64,000 nucleotides of DNA. Source: Acetobacter thailandicus (GTDB taxonomy: Bacteria; Pseudomonadota; Alphaproteobacteria; Acetobacterales; Acetobacteraceae). Where the stretch lies: contig NZ_WOSV01000003.1 of NCBI RefSeq assembly GCF_011516655.1, positions 1-64,000 of the forward strand, given 5' to 3'. Under the pieces are notes generated by a model, which was not told the DNA's origin, did no database searches, and was given only the letters and a program-made list of their open reading frames with translations. Within the stretch, counting starts at the first letter, position 1; the number at the start of each line of letters is the position of its first letter. A program made the position numbers and the translations under genes. Shown here in pieces: positions 1 through 8,833 of the stretch.

Positions 1-152
1 TAAAAAGCGTCACCTGATCGAAAACATGTTCGCAAAGCTCAAAGACTGGCGACGGGTGGCAACACGATACGACCGCTGCGCTCATACCTTCATGTCCGCA
101 ATCCATATCGCTGCAAGCTTCATCTTCTATCTCAAAGAATGAGTCCTGAGCC
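1..152 (+). mobile_element. right end of an IS5-family (IS1031-like) insertion sequence, cut by the window edge
   Basis: The window opens inside a transposase reading frame that ends at 142. The bases just after it, GAGTCCTGAGCC at 141-152, followed by TAG, look like the terminal inverted repeat and target site expected for IS5-group elements. The other end lies outside the window, so the exact boundary (152 or a few bases further) is inferred. Confidence 0.6.
2..142 (+). CDS. IS5-family transposase, C-terminal 46 residues (partial)
   Basis: This is the tail of a DDE transposase that would catalyse cut-and-paste movement of its IS. The visible segment contains R-HLI-E followed six residues later by K (RHLIENMFAKLK), which is the R(3)E(6)K signature carrying the third catalytic acidic residue in IS5-family enzymes. 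The ending FIFYLKE then TGA is typical for copies in acetic acid bacteria. The 5' part is outside the window, so whether the copy is intact cannot be judged. Confidence 0.85.
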   Translation, partial: KKRHLIENMFAKLKDWRRVATRYDRCAHTFMSAIHIAASFIFYLKE

Positions 153-476
153 TAGCGTGGTGGGGGTATCAGCCATACTTCATACTCTCCAACTTGCGCG
201 TATATATTATCAAGTTAAGATAAAACTATCACATGATGGAAAAGCGAAAGATATAGCCTTTTAACTTATTAAAATTAAAATAATATAGTAAATTTTATGT
301 AATAATTAAAGTAAAAAATTTAATTTCAATAATATATAGTGTGTTATTTAATTATAATAATATAGGATAATGATAGTTTTTACATTGTGTGTAATATATA
401 AAAATGGCCATCTCAAAAAAAATGAGTGGCCATTTTTAAAATCAATATTTTTCTTTTAATTTTTTTAATTATTAGA
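143..476. other. AT-rich intergenic spacer
   Basis: The stretch between the IS end and the antiporter gene is strongly AT-rich, with no convincing reading frame or RNA gene. The only structure I see is the terminator hairpin at 400-437. The base composition differs sharply from the neighbouring core genes and suits a landing zone for mobile DNA. Confidence 0.6.
400..437 (-). terminator. intrinsic terminator of the antiporter gene
   Basis: Arms AAAAATGGCCA (400-410) and TGGCCATTTTT (427-437) pair perfectly, extended by CTC/GAG with one bulge. Read on the minus strand the stem is followed by T residues. It lies about 40 bases past the antiporter stop codon. Confidence 0.8.
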
Positions 477-3083
477 TCAGGGATCATGCTTAAGCAAAAT
501 GGGAGAAGATTTATCTTTCCCTAAATCCTCTGATTTATTCTCCTGAGAAGAAATCATTTCAGGCACCAGCTTAATTGAACAATCGCTTTCCCGCTCCTGC
601 AAATGCCCTTCATGTTTGTGACGTAAAGCTTCAATATTCTCCAGTACGATCGGATATTCTTCAATCAGACGACGAAAACGAGATGCCGGGATAGCCATAA
701 AATGTCCAAACTGCACAGCTCTGATGCTGGCAGGCACCCGCTCATTACGATAAACCTCTAAAGCACCAATAAGATCACCGGCACTATAATAAATATCACG
801 TTCAGCGACATGAGCTTCGGCGAGACCTGCACTCACAAAATAAACCGTACGCACTTTACGGTCACGCTTACTGATCAGCTCATGAGGCGCAACAAACCGC
901 AGTGACGTTGTCGTTGCGAGGTCATGCAACTCTGCCCCGGGAAGGCCTTTAAAAATGGCCGCACTTTTAAGGCGGCTTTCAATTCCGCTCTTAAGGTTAA
1001 AGCTCAGAGGTTTTTGCAGGCGACTACGGCGACGCTCAAGCTCTGTCACCAGTTCACGGTTCAGCTCCTCACTAATCAGGGATTCTGCGAGCAAAGAATC
1101 ATACTCTTCCCCTTCAAGACGCAGAGTGATCTGCCTGAAAATTCTGCTTTCCAGCGCCTCTGAATAACCATGATAATGAAGGCGCAAAGTCTCCACCGCT
1201 TCATCAAGCATTTTGCGCTGACGTTGTAAAACCTCAGCCACAATTTCACCAACACGCGGCCCCAGAGTGGGCTCCATGCGCTCTTTCATAAAACGGGTCA
1301 GAGAAACAGATACAAAATGCGCGACCATAAGCATTTCAAAACGTTTGGCCATACATAACATTAAGGGGCGGTCGAGATGCAGCCTCTGATGAATTATCTG
1401 AGCCAGTTTAAACCGCACAGATGGGCTGAGTCTGCGACGCAAAACCCGCACATAGCCAGCACGCCCTTCAAGACGCGCACCATCAATAGCCGCTTCACTA
1501 CTACGCAGAAGGGTTTCCATCACACGACGTGAAAGTCCCTGAATACGAAACAGATCCAGCAATAAGGACCGCTCCTGACTGGCTATAGTAATAAGCGCAA
1601 GGTTTACGCGCTGAATGTCAGATAAAGCTGTATCAAACTCATTCACCAGCTGCTCTTCATGCGCGCGGCGGTCAATCTGCTGTAATACAGGACGGGTTGA
1701 ATCTTCTGAAAAACCAAGCTCCTGCCCCATTCTGGCAGCACGATCGCACACACGATCAAGGCCGATACTCAAAATCTGATGGCGCAAAGCTTCATCAATA
1801 GGAGACAGCTTATCCAGCTTGAGAAACAGAACCAGGGAACGAAGCGTTGTACCATTAAGCAAAAGAGTGATCAGCACAAAACCTGTCGCGATAATACCAA
1901 TAAAATGGGCAACCGGAGCAGAGACGTGCTCATTTTCAGTAACCGCCAGTGCGAGGGCCAGCGTGATAGCACCACGCAGACCGCCCCACACCATTGTTAT
2001 TTTAAAGGGTACGGGCACCGGAGGAGAAAGCTTGGTCATCGCCAGCACAGGGAGCAAACCAAACACCACAGCACCACGCGCAGCAAGGCCCGCAACGCTG
2101 GCAATCAGCACCAGCACACAATCCCACCAGGTAATTCCAACCAGCAGGTGCGGCACAAACATTGATGCCAGCACAAACACCAGTGAACCTGCCCAGAAAA
2201 CAAGCTGCTGCCAGAGCTGGTTCATAAACAGCCAGGTCTGCGGCCTGAAGGTCGAAGGGCCATACATTGACAGTGTCAGGCCCGCCGCAGCGGTTGCCAC
2301 GACACCTGAAACGCCAAGCATTTCGTCAGAGACAATGTAAGCCATATAAGGCAGAGCAACTGTCAGAGTAATTTCTGCCGCTGAAGACCCCCCTAAAATC
2401 GTAATCATCATCAGCGTCAGCTGGCCAAAGATAATACCAACGATCAGGGCCCCGACAAACGAGACGAGAAAAGAAACAACAGCCTCACCAGGATGAATGG
2501 AATGATGAAGCGTAATAGATGGCAACAGGATAGAAAAAATAGAAATAGCAGCCGCGTCATTCAGCAGGGCTTCCCCCTCAACCAGGCGGGTCAGACGTGT
2601 TGCGGCACCAATATCACGAAAAATACCTGCAACGGCTGAAGGGTCTGTGGTTGCAACGATAGATCCCAGGAGCAGACAAACAACCAGCGGCATGTCAGCA
2701 AACGGCTTAAGCGCAAACCCGATCGTCGCCGTTGAGACAACAACAGCCACAACAGCCAGCAAAAGCACTGTACCCGTTTCGTGCGCCAGACGCCGCACAT
2801 CGATCGCCAGAGCCCCCTGAAACACCAGCATGGGCAGGAATATCAACAAAAAGGCTTCACTGTTAATGGGAAAGTCCAGCATCATTTCAGCCAGACCACT
2901 CAATGCTGCGAGGTGCGAATTACGCAAAATAAAATCAGCAACACTGCCGATAATAATACCAACAATAGCCAGCAATACTGTTTCAGATAATTCAAGCTTA
3001 CGCGCAATTGGCTGAACAGCACTTACAACAACAAACAATACTCCAATAGCAAGCAGTACCGCAGCAAGACCAGTGACTGCCAT
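477..3083 (-). CDS. CPA1-family Na+/H+ antiporter with cyclic-nucleotide-binding-like C-terminal domain
   Basis: This 868-residue inner-membrane protein should exchange Na+ (or K+) for protons. Residues 1 to about 430 form a dozen hydrophobic segments. They contain TTDPSAV (about 145-151) and EGEALLND (about 169-176), whose Asn-Asp pair marks electroneutral CPA1 exchangers. The remaining half is cytoplasmic and charged. At about 680-800 it resembles a cyclic-nucleotide-binding fold (FKGLPGAEL at its start, then a run of short strands and FGHFMAIPASRFRRLIEEYP). This layout recalls the long regulated NhaP/SOS1 type rather than short bacterial NhaP proteins. An AAGGACAGGAA sequence precedes the ATG. 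It is transcribed alone, ends at the hairpin at 400-437, and is divergent from the lipoprotein gene. Whether the tail binds a nucleotide cannot be told from the sequence. Confidence 0.88.
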   Translation of the reverse strand: MAVTGLAAVLLAIGVLFVVVSAVQPIARKLELSETVLLAIVGIIIGSVADFILRNSHLAALSGLAEMMLDFPINSEAFLLIFLPMLVFQGALAIDVRRLAHETGTVLLLAVVAVVVSTATIGFALKPFADMPLVVCLLLGSIVATTDPSAVAGIFRDIGAATRLTRLVEGEALLNDAAAISIFSILLPSITLHHSIHPGEAVVSFLVSFVGALIVGIIFGQLTLMMITILGGSSAAEITLTVALPYMAYIVSDEMLGVSGVVATAAAGLTLSMYGPSTFRPQTWLFMNQLWQQLVFWAGSLVFVLASMFVPHLLVGITWWDCVLVLIASVAGLAARGAVVFGLLPVLAMTKLSPPVPVPFKITMVWGGLRGAITLALALAVTENEHVSAPVAHFIGIIATGFVLITLLLNGTTLRSLVLFLKLDKLSPIDEALRHQILSIGLDRVCDRAARMGQELGFSEDSTRPVLQQIDRRAHEEQLVNEFDTALSDIQRVNLALITIASQERSLLLDLFRIQGLSRRVMETLLRSSEAAIDGARLEGRAGYVRVLRRRLSPSVRFKLAQIIHQRLHLDRPLMLCMAKRFEMLMVAHFVSVSLTRFMKERMEPTLGPRVGEIVAEVLQRQRKMLDEAVETLRLHYHGYSEALESRIFRQITLRLEGEEYDSLLAESLISEELNRELVTELERRRSRLQKPLSFNLKSGIESRLKSAAIFKGLPGAELHDLATTTSLRFVAPHELISKRDRKVRTVYFVSAGLAEAHVAERDIYYSAGDLIGALEVYRNERVPASIRAVQFGHFMAIPASRFRRLIEEYPIVLENIEALRHKHEGHLQERESDCSIKLVPEMISSQENKSEDLGKDKSSPILLKHDP

Positions 3084-3422
3084 TCTATTCCTGTCCTTTC
3101 CGTCAAAAACTATTTTTTATATTCACTACATGCCAGTTACGACATTAAAATGAAATATGGAATTTTGGTAATTTCATACTTTTTTAATTATCGTCTCAAA
3201 GAGTTGGTAAGATAAAAAATAACTATACACGATTATGCAACCATCATTCCCCGTAACGCAGCTATGTCACATCCTGTAACAAAATCACGTGACGGCAGAT
3301 AACATACAGTCTGGCATTGCAGGATCATATTCCTTAAATAACATCATACAAACAAGAGCCCGGCGATCAACACAATATCAGCGGTTATCGTCTTTATTTT
3401 CTCTCTCTGGTAGTGTGCCTTC
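3084..3422. other. divergent intergenic region, antiporter / lipoprotein
   Basis: The 339 bases between two divergent genes must hold promoters for both. The left 130 bases, next to the antiporter start, are AT-rich. I see no reading frame and no clear operator. The 12-mer TTTGGTAATTTC at 3164-3175 recurs at 30094-30105 near the accessory island. Confidence 0.5.
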
Positions 3423-3626
3423 ATGAAAATATTTCCTGCCCTGGCAGCTCTCACCTTCTCCATCACTCTGACAGCCTGCAGCAGCTTTCAGTCTGACAAT
3501 GCATACCACCCGCACTCCCATCACGGGCGACGCACCCCGACCTGGTACCAGCCACCGGATTATGCACGCCCGTCAAACCCGACAGCTGTTACCCCTGCAC
3601 CCACTCAGGCAGGTCAGAAATCATAG
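3423..3626 (+). CDS. small secreted lipoprotein of unknown function
   Basis: A 67-residue protein. The N-terminus is a lipoprotein signal: a Lys near the start, a hydrophobic stretch and the lipobox LTAC, with Cys19 as the acylation site. The mature part of about 49 residues is rich in His, Pro and Tyr with no recognisable domain and is probably extended. It lies 7 bases before the solute-binding protein gene on the same strand, so the two may be co-transcribed. The ribosome binding site is weak. The lipobox is the main support that it is real. Confidence 0.65.
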   Translation: MKIFPALAALTFSITLTACSSFQSDNAYHPHSHHGRRTPTWYQPPDYARPSNPTAVTPAPTQAGQKS

Positions 3627-3633
3627 GGGATAT

Positions 3634-5379
3634 ATGATGGTGAATAGCGATACGTTACTGCGCGCGCCAGGAACTACACTGCGCTCAGTGACATCCCTGT
3701 TCATCTTCATTTTATTCTGCGCTGTCACGACAGCAACCAGCAGTCGGGCAGAAATTCTCTCTGATACCCCTCGGCCATACGATATCGCACACAGAGGCGG
3801 AACACTGCGATTAGCTGCCGCCGCATCAGGGGGAACGCTCGACCCTCAGATTAATTACAGCAGCCAGTACATTAATTTATTTGCTAACGTGTATGACGGG
3901 TTAACAACTTTCAAAAAAGCACAAGGACCTGATGGTAATATAGTCGTGCCTGATCTGGCAGAAAATACGCCTGTCGTACAGGATAACGGACGGACCTATA
4001 TCTTTACACTCCGCCCCGGCCTTTTTTTCTCAGACGGAAAACCAGTTACAACAGCTGACGTTAAAGCATCCTTTCAACGTATTTTTAAAGTCGGGTCACC
4101 ATCAGCCGGCTCTTTTTACTCAGCCATAGCCGGCGCCGATCTGTGCCTGAAAACACCAGCGACCTGTACACTCAGCGCAGGCATTACGGATGATCCTCTT
4201 CATCGCACCATTACCTTTCACCTGACGGGCCCTGACAACGAATTCCTCCAGAAACTGGCTTTTACACACGCTGTCATTCTGCCTGCCGATGCCCCTGACC
4301 ATGATACCGGCAACACACCCCTGCCCTCAACCGGGCCTTACCGTATCACTGCGTACGATCCCAATAAGAGCCTTAAGCTTGAACGTAATCCATACTTCAG
4401 ACAATGGAGTGCTGAGGCTCAGCCAGAAGCCTACCCTGATGCGATAGAATATAGCTTTGGCATTCCTGATGAGACTGCCGTAACGGCAGTGCAGAATGGC
4501 CAGTATGACTGGATGGCAGAGAGCATCCCTATGGATCGCCTGGGTGAACTTGGCAGCCATTATGCACAGAACACCCATGTCATGCCGCATGCCGCCATGT
4601 ATTTTCTGGCCATGAACGTCAATATCCCGCCATTTAACAGCCTCAAAGCACGTCAGGCAGTAAATTATGCCGTTAACCGTAAAGCAATGGTCATTTTTTA
4701 CGGGGGGCCGGGTATAGCCAGACCCATCTGCGGTATGGTGCCATCCGCACTGCCCGGTGCAACTGATTTTTGTTTTTACAGCAAAGCGGCTTCACCGGAT
4801 GCACCTGTAACGGAGTGGAAAAGCCCCGACCTGGAAAAAGCACAACAGTTAGTCAGAGAGAGCGGTACCTACGGAGAAGCCGTCACGCTCATTACTGCCG
4901 ATACCAGTGTTGAGATGGCAATGGGTGCCTGGATACGCGATATGCTGCAACATATTGGATACAAAGCAACCCTTCGCCCGCTTAACAGAGCCGTGGCCTC
5001 AGGCTACATGCAAAATTCAGCAAATCATGTGCAAATTGCCCTCAAAGACTGGGCGACTGACTATCCTTCTCCCTCCAATTTTCTTGATACCCTGCTGGGA
5101 TGTGAAAATTTTCATCCAAACTCAGACAGCTCAATCAATATCCCCGGCTTTTGTAACCCTGACATTCAGCGACTGATCGACCAGGTCAAAACAGATTTAA
5201 ACCTCACAGCAGAGGAAACTGAAACATTATGGCGCACAATCGACCGCATGGTTATGGCTCAAAGTCCCGTTTCTCCTCTTATTGAAAAAAAAACCGTTCT
5301 TATCACCTCACCAAGACTAAAGAATTTTTTTTATACACCTGTTAATCAGCTTTTATTTTCACAGGTCTGGCTACATTGA
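3634..5379 (+). CDS. ABC transporter substrate-binding protein, family 5 (oligopeptide/dipeptide type)
   Basis: A periplasmic binding protein of the SBP_bac_5 family, which captures peptides or similar solutes for an ABC importer. The reading frame is open further upstream, but AGGGGA at 3625-3630 points to ATG at 3634 or the adjacent ATG at 3637, giving about 581 residues. The N-terminus has an uncleaved-looking lead, then a hydrophobic stretch ending SSRA, fitting a signal peptide. The mature part begins with GGTLRLAAAASGGTLDPQ and has VYDGLTTF and the SDGKPVTTADVKASFQRI block typical of the family. No permease or ATPase genes are adjacent, so it is an orphan binding protein; the substrate is unknown. 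Confidence 0.85.
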   Translation: MMVNSDTLLRAPGTTLRSVTSLFIFILFCAVTTATSSRAEILSDTPRPYDIAHRGGTLRLAAAASGGTLDPQINYSSQYINLFANVYDGLTTFKKAQGPDGNIVVPDLAENTPVVQDNGRTYIFTLRPGLFFSDGKPVTTADVKASFQRIFKVGSPSAGSFYSAIAGADLCLKTPATCTLSAGITDDPLHRTITFHLTGPDNEFLQKLAFTHAVILPADAPDHDTGNTPLPSTGPYRITAYDPNKSLKLERNPYFRQWSAEAQPEAYPDAIEYSFGIPDETAVTAVQNGQYDWMAESIPMDRLGELGSHYAQNTHVMPHAAMYFLAMNVNIPPFNSLKARQAVNYAVNRKAMVIFYGGPGIARPICGMVPSALPGATDFCFYSKAASPDAPVTEWKSPDLEKAQQLVRESGTYGEAVTLITADTSVEMAMGAWIRDMLQHIGYKATLRPLNRAVASGYMQNSANHVQIALKDWATDYPSPSNFLDTLLGCENFHPNSDSSINIPGFCNPDIQRLIDQVKTDLNLTAEETETLWRTIDRMVMAQSPVSPLIEKKTVLITSPRLKNFFYTPVNQLLFSQVWLH

Positions 5380-5454
5380 AATAAAAATACCATTTTAATT
5401 TTGTTGAGTATTTTCACTTCTTCCTGCCATGCGCTCTCTTTTGAAATTTTCAGT

Positions 5455-5477
5455 TTATCCACAGAATCTGTGGATGA
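5455..5477. promoter_or_regulatory. inverted pair of DnaA-box-like sequences
   Basis: TTATCCACA at 5455-5463 equals the DnaA-box consensus. TGTGGATGA at 5469-5477 is the complement of TCATCCACA, one mismatch away. Together they form a dyad whose core, TCCACAGA / TCTGTGGA around one central base, is perfect. It lies about 80 bases before the AlkD-like gene. There is no T-run on either side, so a simple terminator is unlikely. Confidence 0.45.
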
Positions 5478-5554
5478 AGTTCTGGACAATTTAAGGATAA
5501 TCCCCTGAGCATCGTGAATAACTGTACGAACACTATGCAGATAAAGGAGAAAAT

Positions 5555-6325
5555 ATGCCGCGCGTCATGATCAGCCCGGAACAGCGCAAAAACCTGTCTG
5601 AAGGAAAAGAGGCCGCACCGACACTCCAGCATGCTCTGCAAATTGATTTTTCTGTACTTCTCAACACCCTGACAGACAACCGTGCCAGGCCTTTACCCGA
5701 CAAAGCCGGCTTTATAGAAAAAATGCACTTATGTGCTGCCGCTCTGAATAATGATGGCGGCATACCCCTGCTAAACAGACTGAGCCACCACGTCAGCGAC
5801 ACTGTGCGTGGCTTTGCTGTTTTCGGGCTGATCAGTCATTATAAAAACGATACGCCCGAAACGCTCCTTGAAATTGTTCGCCCTTTTGCCGCAGACCCGC
5901 ATTTTGCTGTGCGTGAATGGGCATGGATCGCGGCCCGCCCCTGCCTTGCAGCCTCACTCACTCAGTCGATTAAAGCACTGACCCCATGGACTGCGGATAA
6001 CGACCTTAATATTCGCCGTTTTGCTGTTGAGGTGCTACGCCCCAGGGGCGTATGGTGCCAGCATATTCGCCCACTGCGAGAAAACCCTGAACAGGGGCTG
6101 CCTCTGCTTGAGCCCATGCGTTCTGAAACCACACGCTATGCCCAGGATTCAGTAGCAAACTGGCTAAATGACGCCGCAAAAGATCAGCCTGAGTGGGTAA
6201 CGGCTCTCTGCCGGAAATGGACAGAAGAAGCCCCGGAGAATAAAGCCACCCGTCGCATTGTCAGGCGCGCCTTACGCTCCCTGGGCCCTGAAAAAGAAAA
6301 AAGCAGCACCTCAGGAGAAAAATAA
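5555..6325 (+). CDS. AlkD/AlkC-like DNA alkylation repair protein (HEAT-repeat)
   Basis: A 256-residue all-helical protein of the DNA-alkylation-repair HEAT-repeat superfamily, whose characterised members remove bulky or cationic alkylated bases. Support comes from paired helices throughout and the blocks HFAVREWAWIAARP (about 128-141), RRFAVEVLRPRGVW and SVANWLNDAAK, which are typical of alphaproteobacterial members. The C-terminus (from about 245) is a short charged tail. AAGGAG sits five bases before the ATG. It is a single gene, convergent with pheT. A DnaA-box dyad lies upstream. The precise substrate cannot be predicted, and some family members have no proven glycosylase activity. Confidence 0.8.
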   Translation: MPRVMISPEQRKNLSEGKEAAPTLQHALQIDFSVLLNTLTDNRARPLPDKAGFIEKMHLCAAALNNDGGIPLLNRLSHHVSDTVRGFAVFGLISHYKNDTPETLLEIVRPFAADPHFAVREWAWIAARPCLAASLTQSIKALTPWTADNDLNIRRFAVEVLRPRGVWCQHIRPLRENPEQGLPLLEPMRSETTRYAQDSVANWLNDAAKDQPEWVTALCRKWTEEAPENKATRRIVRRALRSLGPEKEKSSTSGEK

Positions 6326-6370
6326 TCCCCCTGAGGTGCTGCCCTGTTTCAGCAGTGAAAATTTAAAGTC

Positions 6371-8830
6371 TCAGCGCAGAACTGCACCTGTGACTTTAGA
6401 AACCGCAGCGACAACACGTTCACTGACAGCTTCAATTTCTGCATCTGTCAGACTTTTATCGACAGGCTGCAATACAATTTCGATCCCGACTGAACGATGA
6501 CCCTCGGGCACATGCGGTCCCTCATAAAGGTCAAACAGATTGACTGCGACAATCAGATTACGCTCGGCGTTACGCACTGCTTTAAGCAGGTTTTCGCATG
6601 GCACATCCCTGCTCACCACAAAGGCGAAATCACGATGAACCGGCTGAAACGCTGACAGCTTTGGTGCAGATTTTTTACGCACTTTAGGCTCTGGCAGGCG
6701 ATCCATAAACACTTCAAAGGCGACAACCGGCACATCAATGCCTGCAGCCTGCAGTATGGAAGGATGCAGCTCACCAAAGCAAGCCAGTACTGTTTTAGGC
6801 CCCTGGCACAGCAAACCGGAACGCCCCGGATGATACCATGAAGGTGCATCTGCAACTGTACTAAGCGCATCAGGTGAAACACCAAGCTGTGTCAGAACAT
6901 CAAGCGCATCGGCTTTTACATCCCACAAAGAGACAGCCTGACTTTCATGCCCCGGGTAACGTGGGGCATGTCCGCCACGCACACCAGCAACAACCATCTG
7001 CTGCCCCTCAGCAGAGAATGCCGGACCTGCCTCAAAAAGACCGATATCTGAACGACCACGTGCGCTGTTACGCTGCAAGGCTGCAACCAGATTAACCAGC
7101 GGGGTCGGGCGCATCTGATCAAGGTCAGATGCAATCGGGTTCAGCAGGCGCAGAGCTTCAGGCGCACCACCAAAACGCAAAGCCTCCTCATGGGATACAA
7201 ACGAGAACCCAACCGTTTCAACCAGACCACGGACTGCGAGGATACGACCTGCACGGGCCAGGCGGGTTTGTTTTGGTGTTAACGCTGTCGCTGGCACAAC
7301 ACTCAGGGCCGGCAAAGGAACTGCGGGAATACTATCAAGCCCTTTGAGACGCAATATCTCTTCAATCAGGTCGCTCTCAGCTTCAATCTGAGCAACACCC
7401 TGAGCAGCCGCTGTAGCGAGTGCTGCATCAAGCTCCTGCCCCTGCGACAGGACCGGCTGCTGAGCAATGTCATTACGCCATGATGGTACACTGACGCGTA
7501 CCTCTGTCTCATTGCGTTCCTGCACCTCGAAGCCCAGCTTTTCAAGCAGAGCAACACTCTCATCTGCCGCGACATCAAGACCACCAAGGTCACGCACCCG
7601 TGCAAAACGTAATGTTGCCTCACGCTGCCAGGCCGGAGCCTCACCCGCTGAGACAACCTCACTGGCCTCTCCGCCACACAGATCCATGATCATACGGGTT
7701 GCAGCTTCAAGTGCGGCAACCGGGAATGCAGGGTCAATACCACGCTCAAACCGGTAGCTTGAATCTGAGGAAACACCGGCTCTGCGTGCACTTAAAGCGA
7801 TACGGACCGGGTCAAATAAAGCGCATTCGATAAATACATCAGTTGTTTCATCACTGACGCCCGACGCTTCTCCCCCCATAATGCCAGCCAGCGACTGCAC
7901 ACCGTTAATATCGGTGATAACACAGTCATCCGGTGTCACAATATAGTCCTGCCCGTCCAGCGCACGGAATGTCTCACCCGCACCCTGACAGACTTTAAGG
8001 CGGCCACCGGCAACTTTATTCACGTCAAACACATGAAGCGGGCGACCAAGGTCAAAGCAGAAATAGTTGGTAATATCGACCAGCGCAGAGACCGGACGCA
8101 GCCCGATACTTTCAAGCTTACGCTTCAGCCATTCAGGACTTGGACCGTTTTTAACATTTTTAACAGTACGCCCCAGAACGAGCGGACAGGCTGGCAGATT
8201 GGTATTTTCCCATACAACAGGTGAGGTAAATGTACCTTCCACAGCTGATGCCAGCCATGGGCGAAGTTTACCAAGACCTGCAGCGGCGAGGTCGCGTGCA
8301 ACACCCCGCACACCCAGAGCATCACCCCGGTTGGGTGTAATGGCAATATCAATCACCACATCATCGAGCCCGGCAAAATCGGCATAAGACTGACCTGGCA
8401 GCGTGTCATCCGGCAGCTCGGCAATGCCGTCACTTTCTTCACCCAGACCCAGCTCACGCAGAGAGCACAGCATGCCCCCACTCGCCTGACCACGGATTTT
8501 GCCTGCCTTAATAGTGATATCAAGACCAGGAACATAAGTACCAGGTGGTGCAAAAATAACCGGCAGACCAGCGCGGGCATTAGGCGCACCACACACAACC
8601 TGCACATTTTCAAACCCTGGACCGGCATCGACACAACAGACCTGCAAACGGTCAGCATCGGGGTGACGCTCTGCCTCAAGAATGCGCGCTGTCAGAAAGG
8701 GTGCAACCGCTGCGCCACGATTTTCAACACTCTCAACCTCAAGGCCAATCTGGTTCAGTCTGGCACAAATTTCGGCAAGCGTGGCAGAAGTATCAAGATG
8801 GTCATACAACCAGGATAGCGTAAATTTCAT
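6371..8830 (-). CDS. pheT: phenylalanine--tRNA ligase, beta subunit
   Basis: The 819-residue large subunit of the alpha2-beta2 phenylalanyl-tRNA synthetase, which charges tRNA-Phe. It has the usual long form: the EMAP/tRNA-binding domain near the N-terminus (VVCGAPNAR, about 75-83), B3/B4 editing region, B5 region, a catalytic-like core, and the ferredoxin-fold anticodon-binding domain at the C-terminus (FQPVHRDFAFVVSRDV). It starts three bases after pheS ends, so the pair is translated from one mRNA. Confidence 0.97.
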   Translation of the reverse strand: MKFTLSWLYDHLDTSATLAEICARLNQIGLEVESVENRGAAVAPFLTARILEAERHPDADRLQVCCVDAGPGFENVQVVCGAPNARAGLPVIFAPPGTYVPGLDITIKAGKIRGQASGGMLCSLRELGLGEESDGIAELPDDTLPGQSYADFAGLDDVVIDIAITPNRGDALGVRGVARDLAAAGLGKLRPWLASAVEGTFTSPVVWENTNLPACPLVLGRTVKNVKNGPSPEWLKRKLESIGLRPVSALVDITNYFCFDLGRPLHVFDVNKVAGGRLKVCQGAGETFRALDGQDYIVTPDDCVITDINGVQSLAGIMGGEASGVSDETTDVFIECALFDPVRIALSARRAGVSSDSSYRFERGIDPAFPVAALEAATRMIMDLCGGEASEVVSAGEAPAWQREATLRFARVRDLGGLDVAADESVALLEKLGFEVQERNETEVRVSVPSWRNDIAQQPVLSQGQELDAALATAAAQGVAQIEAESDLIEEILRLKGLDSIPAVPLPALSVVPATALTPKQTRLARAGRILAVRGLVETVGFSFVSHEEALRFGGAPEALRLLNPIASDLDQMRPTPLVNLVAALQRNSARGRSDIGLFEAGPAFSAEGQQMVVAGVRGGHAPRYPGHESQAVSLWDVKADALDVLTQLGVSPDALSTVADAPSWYHPGRSGLLCQGPKTVLACFGELHPSILQAAGIDVPVVAFEVFMDRLPEPKVRKKSAPKLSAFQPVHRDFAFVVSRDVPCENLLKAVRNAERNLIVAVNLFDLYEGPHVPEGHRSVGIEIVLQPVDKSLTDAEIEAVSERVVAAVSKVTGAVLR

Positions 8831-8833
8831 AAC

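Noticed and set aside
5455..5477. Chromosomal replication origin
   Set aside because: Only one pair of DnaA boxes, no AT-rich unwinding element and none of the usual neighbours (dnaA, dnaN, parAB, hemE) were seen.
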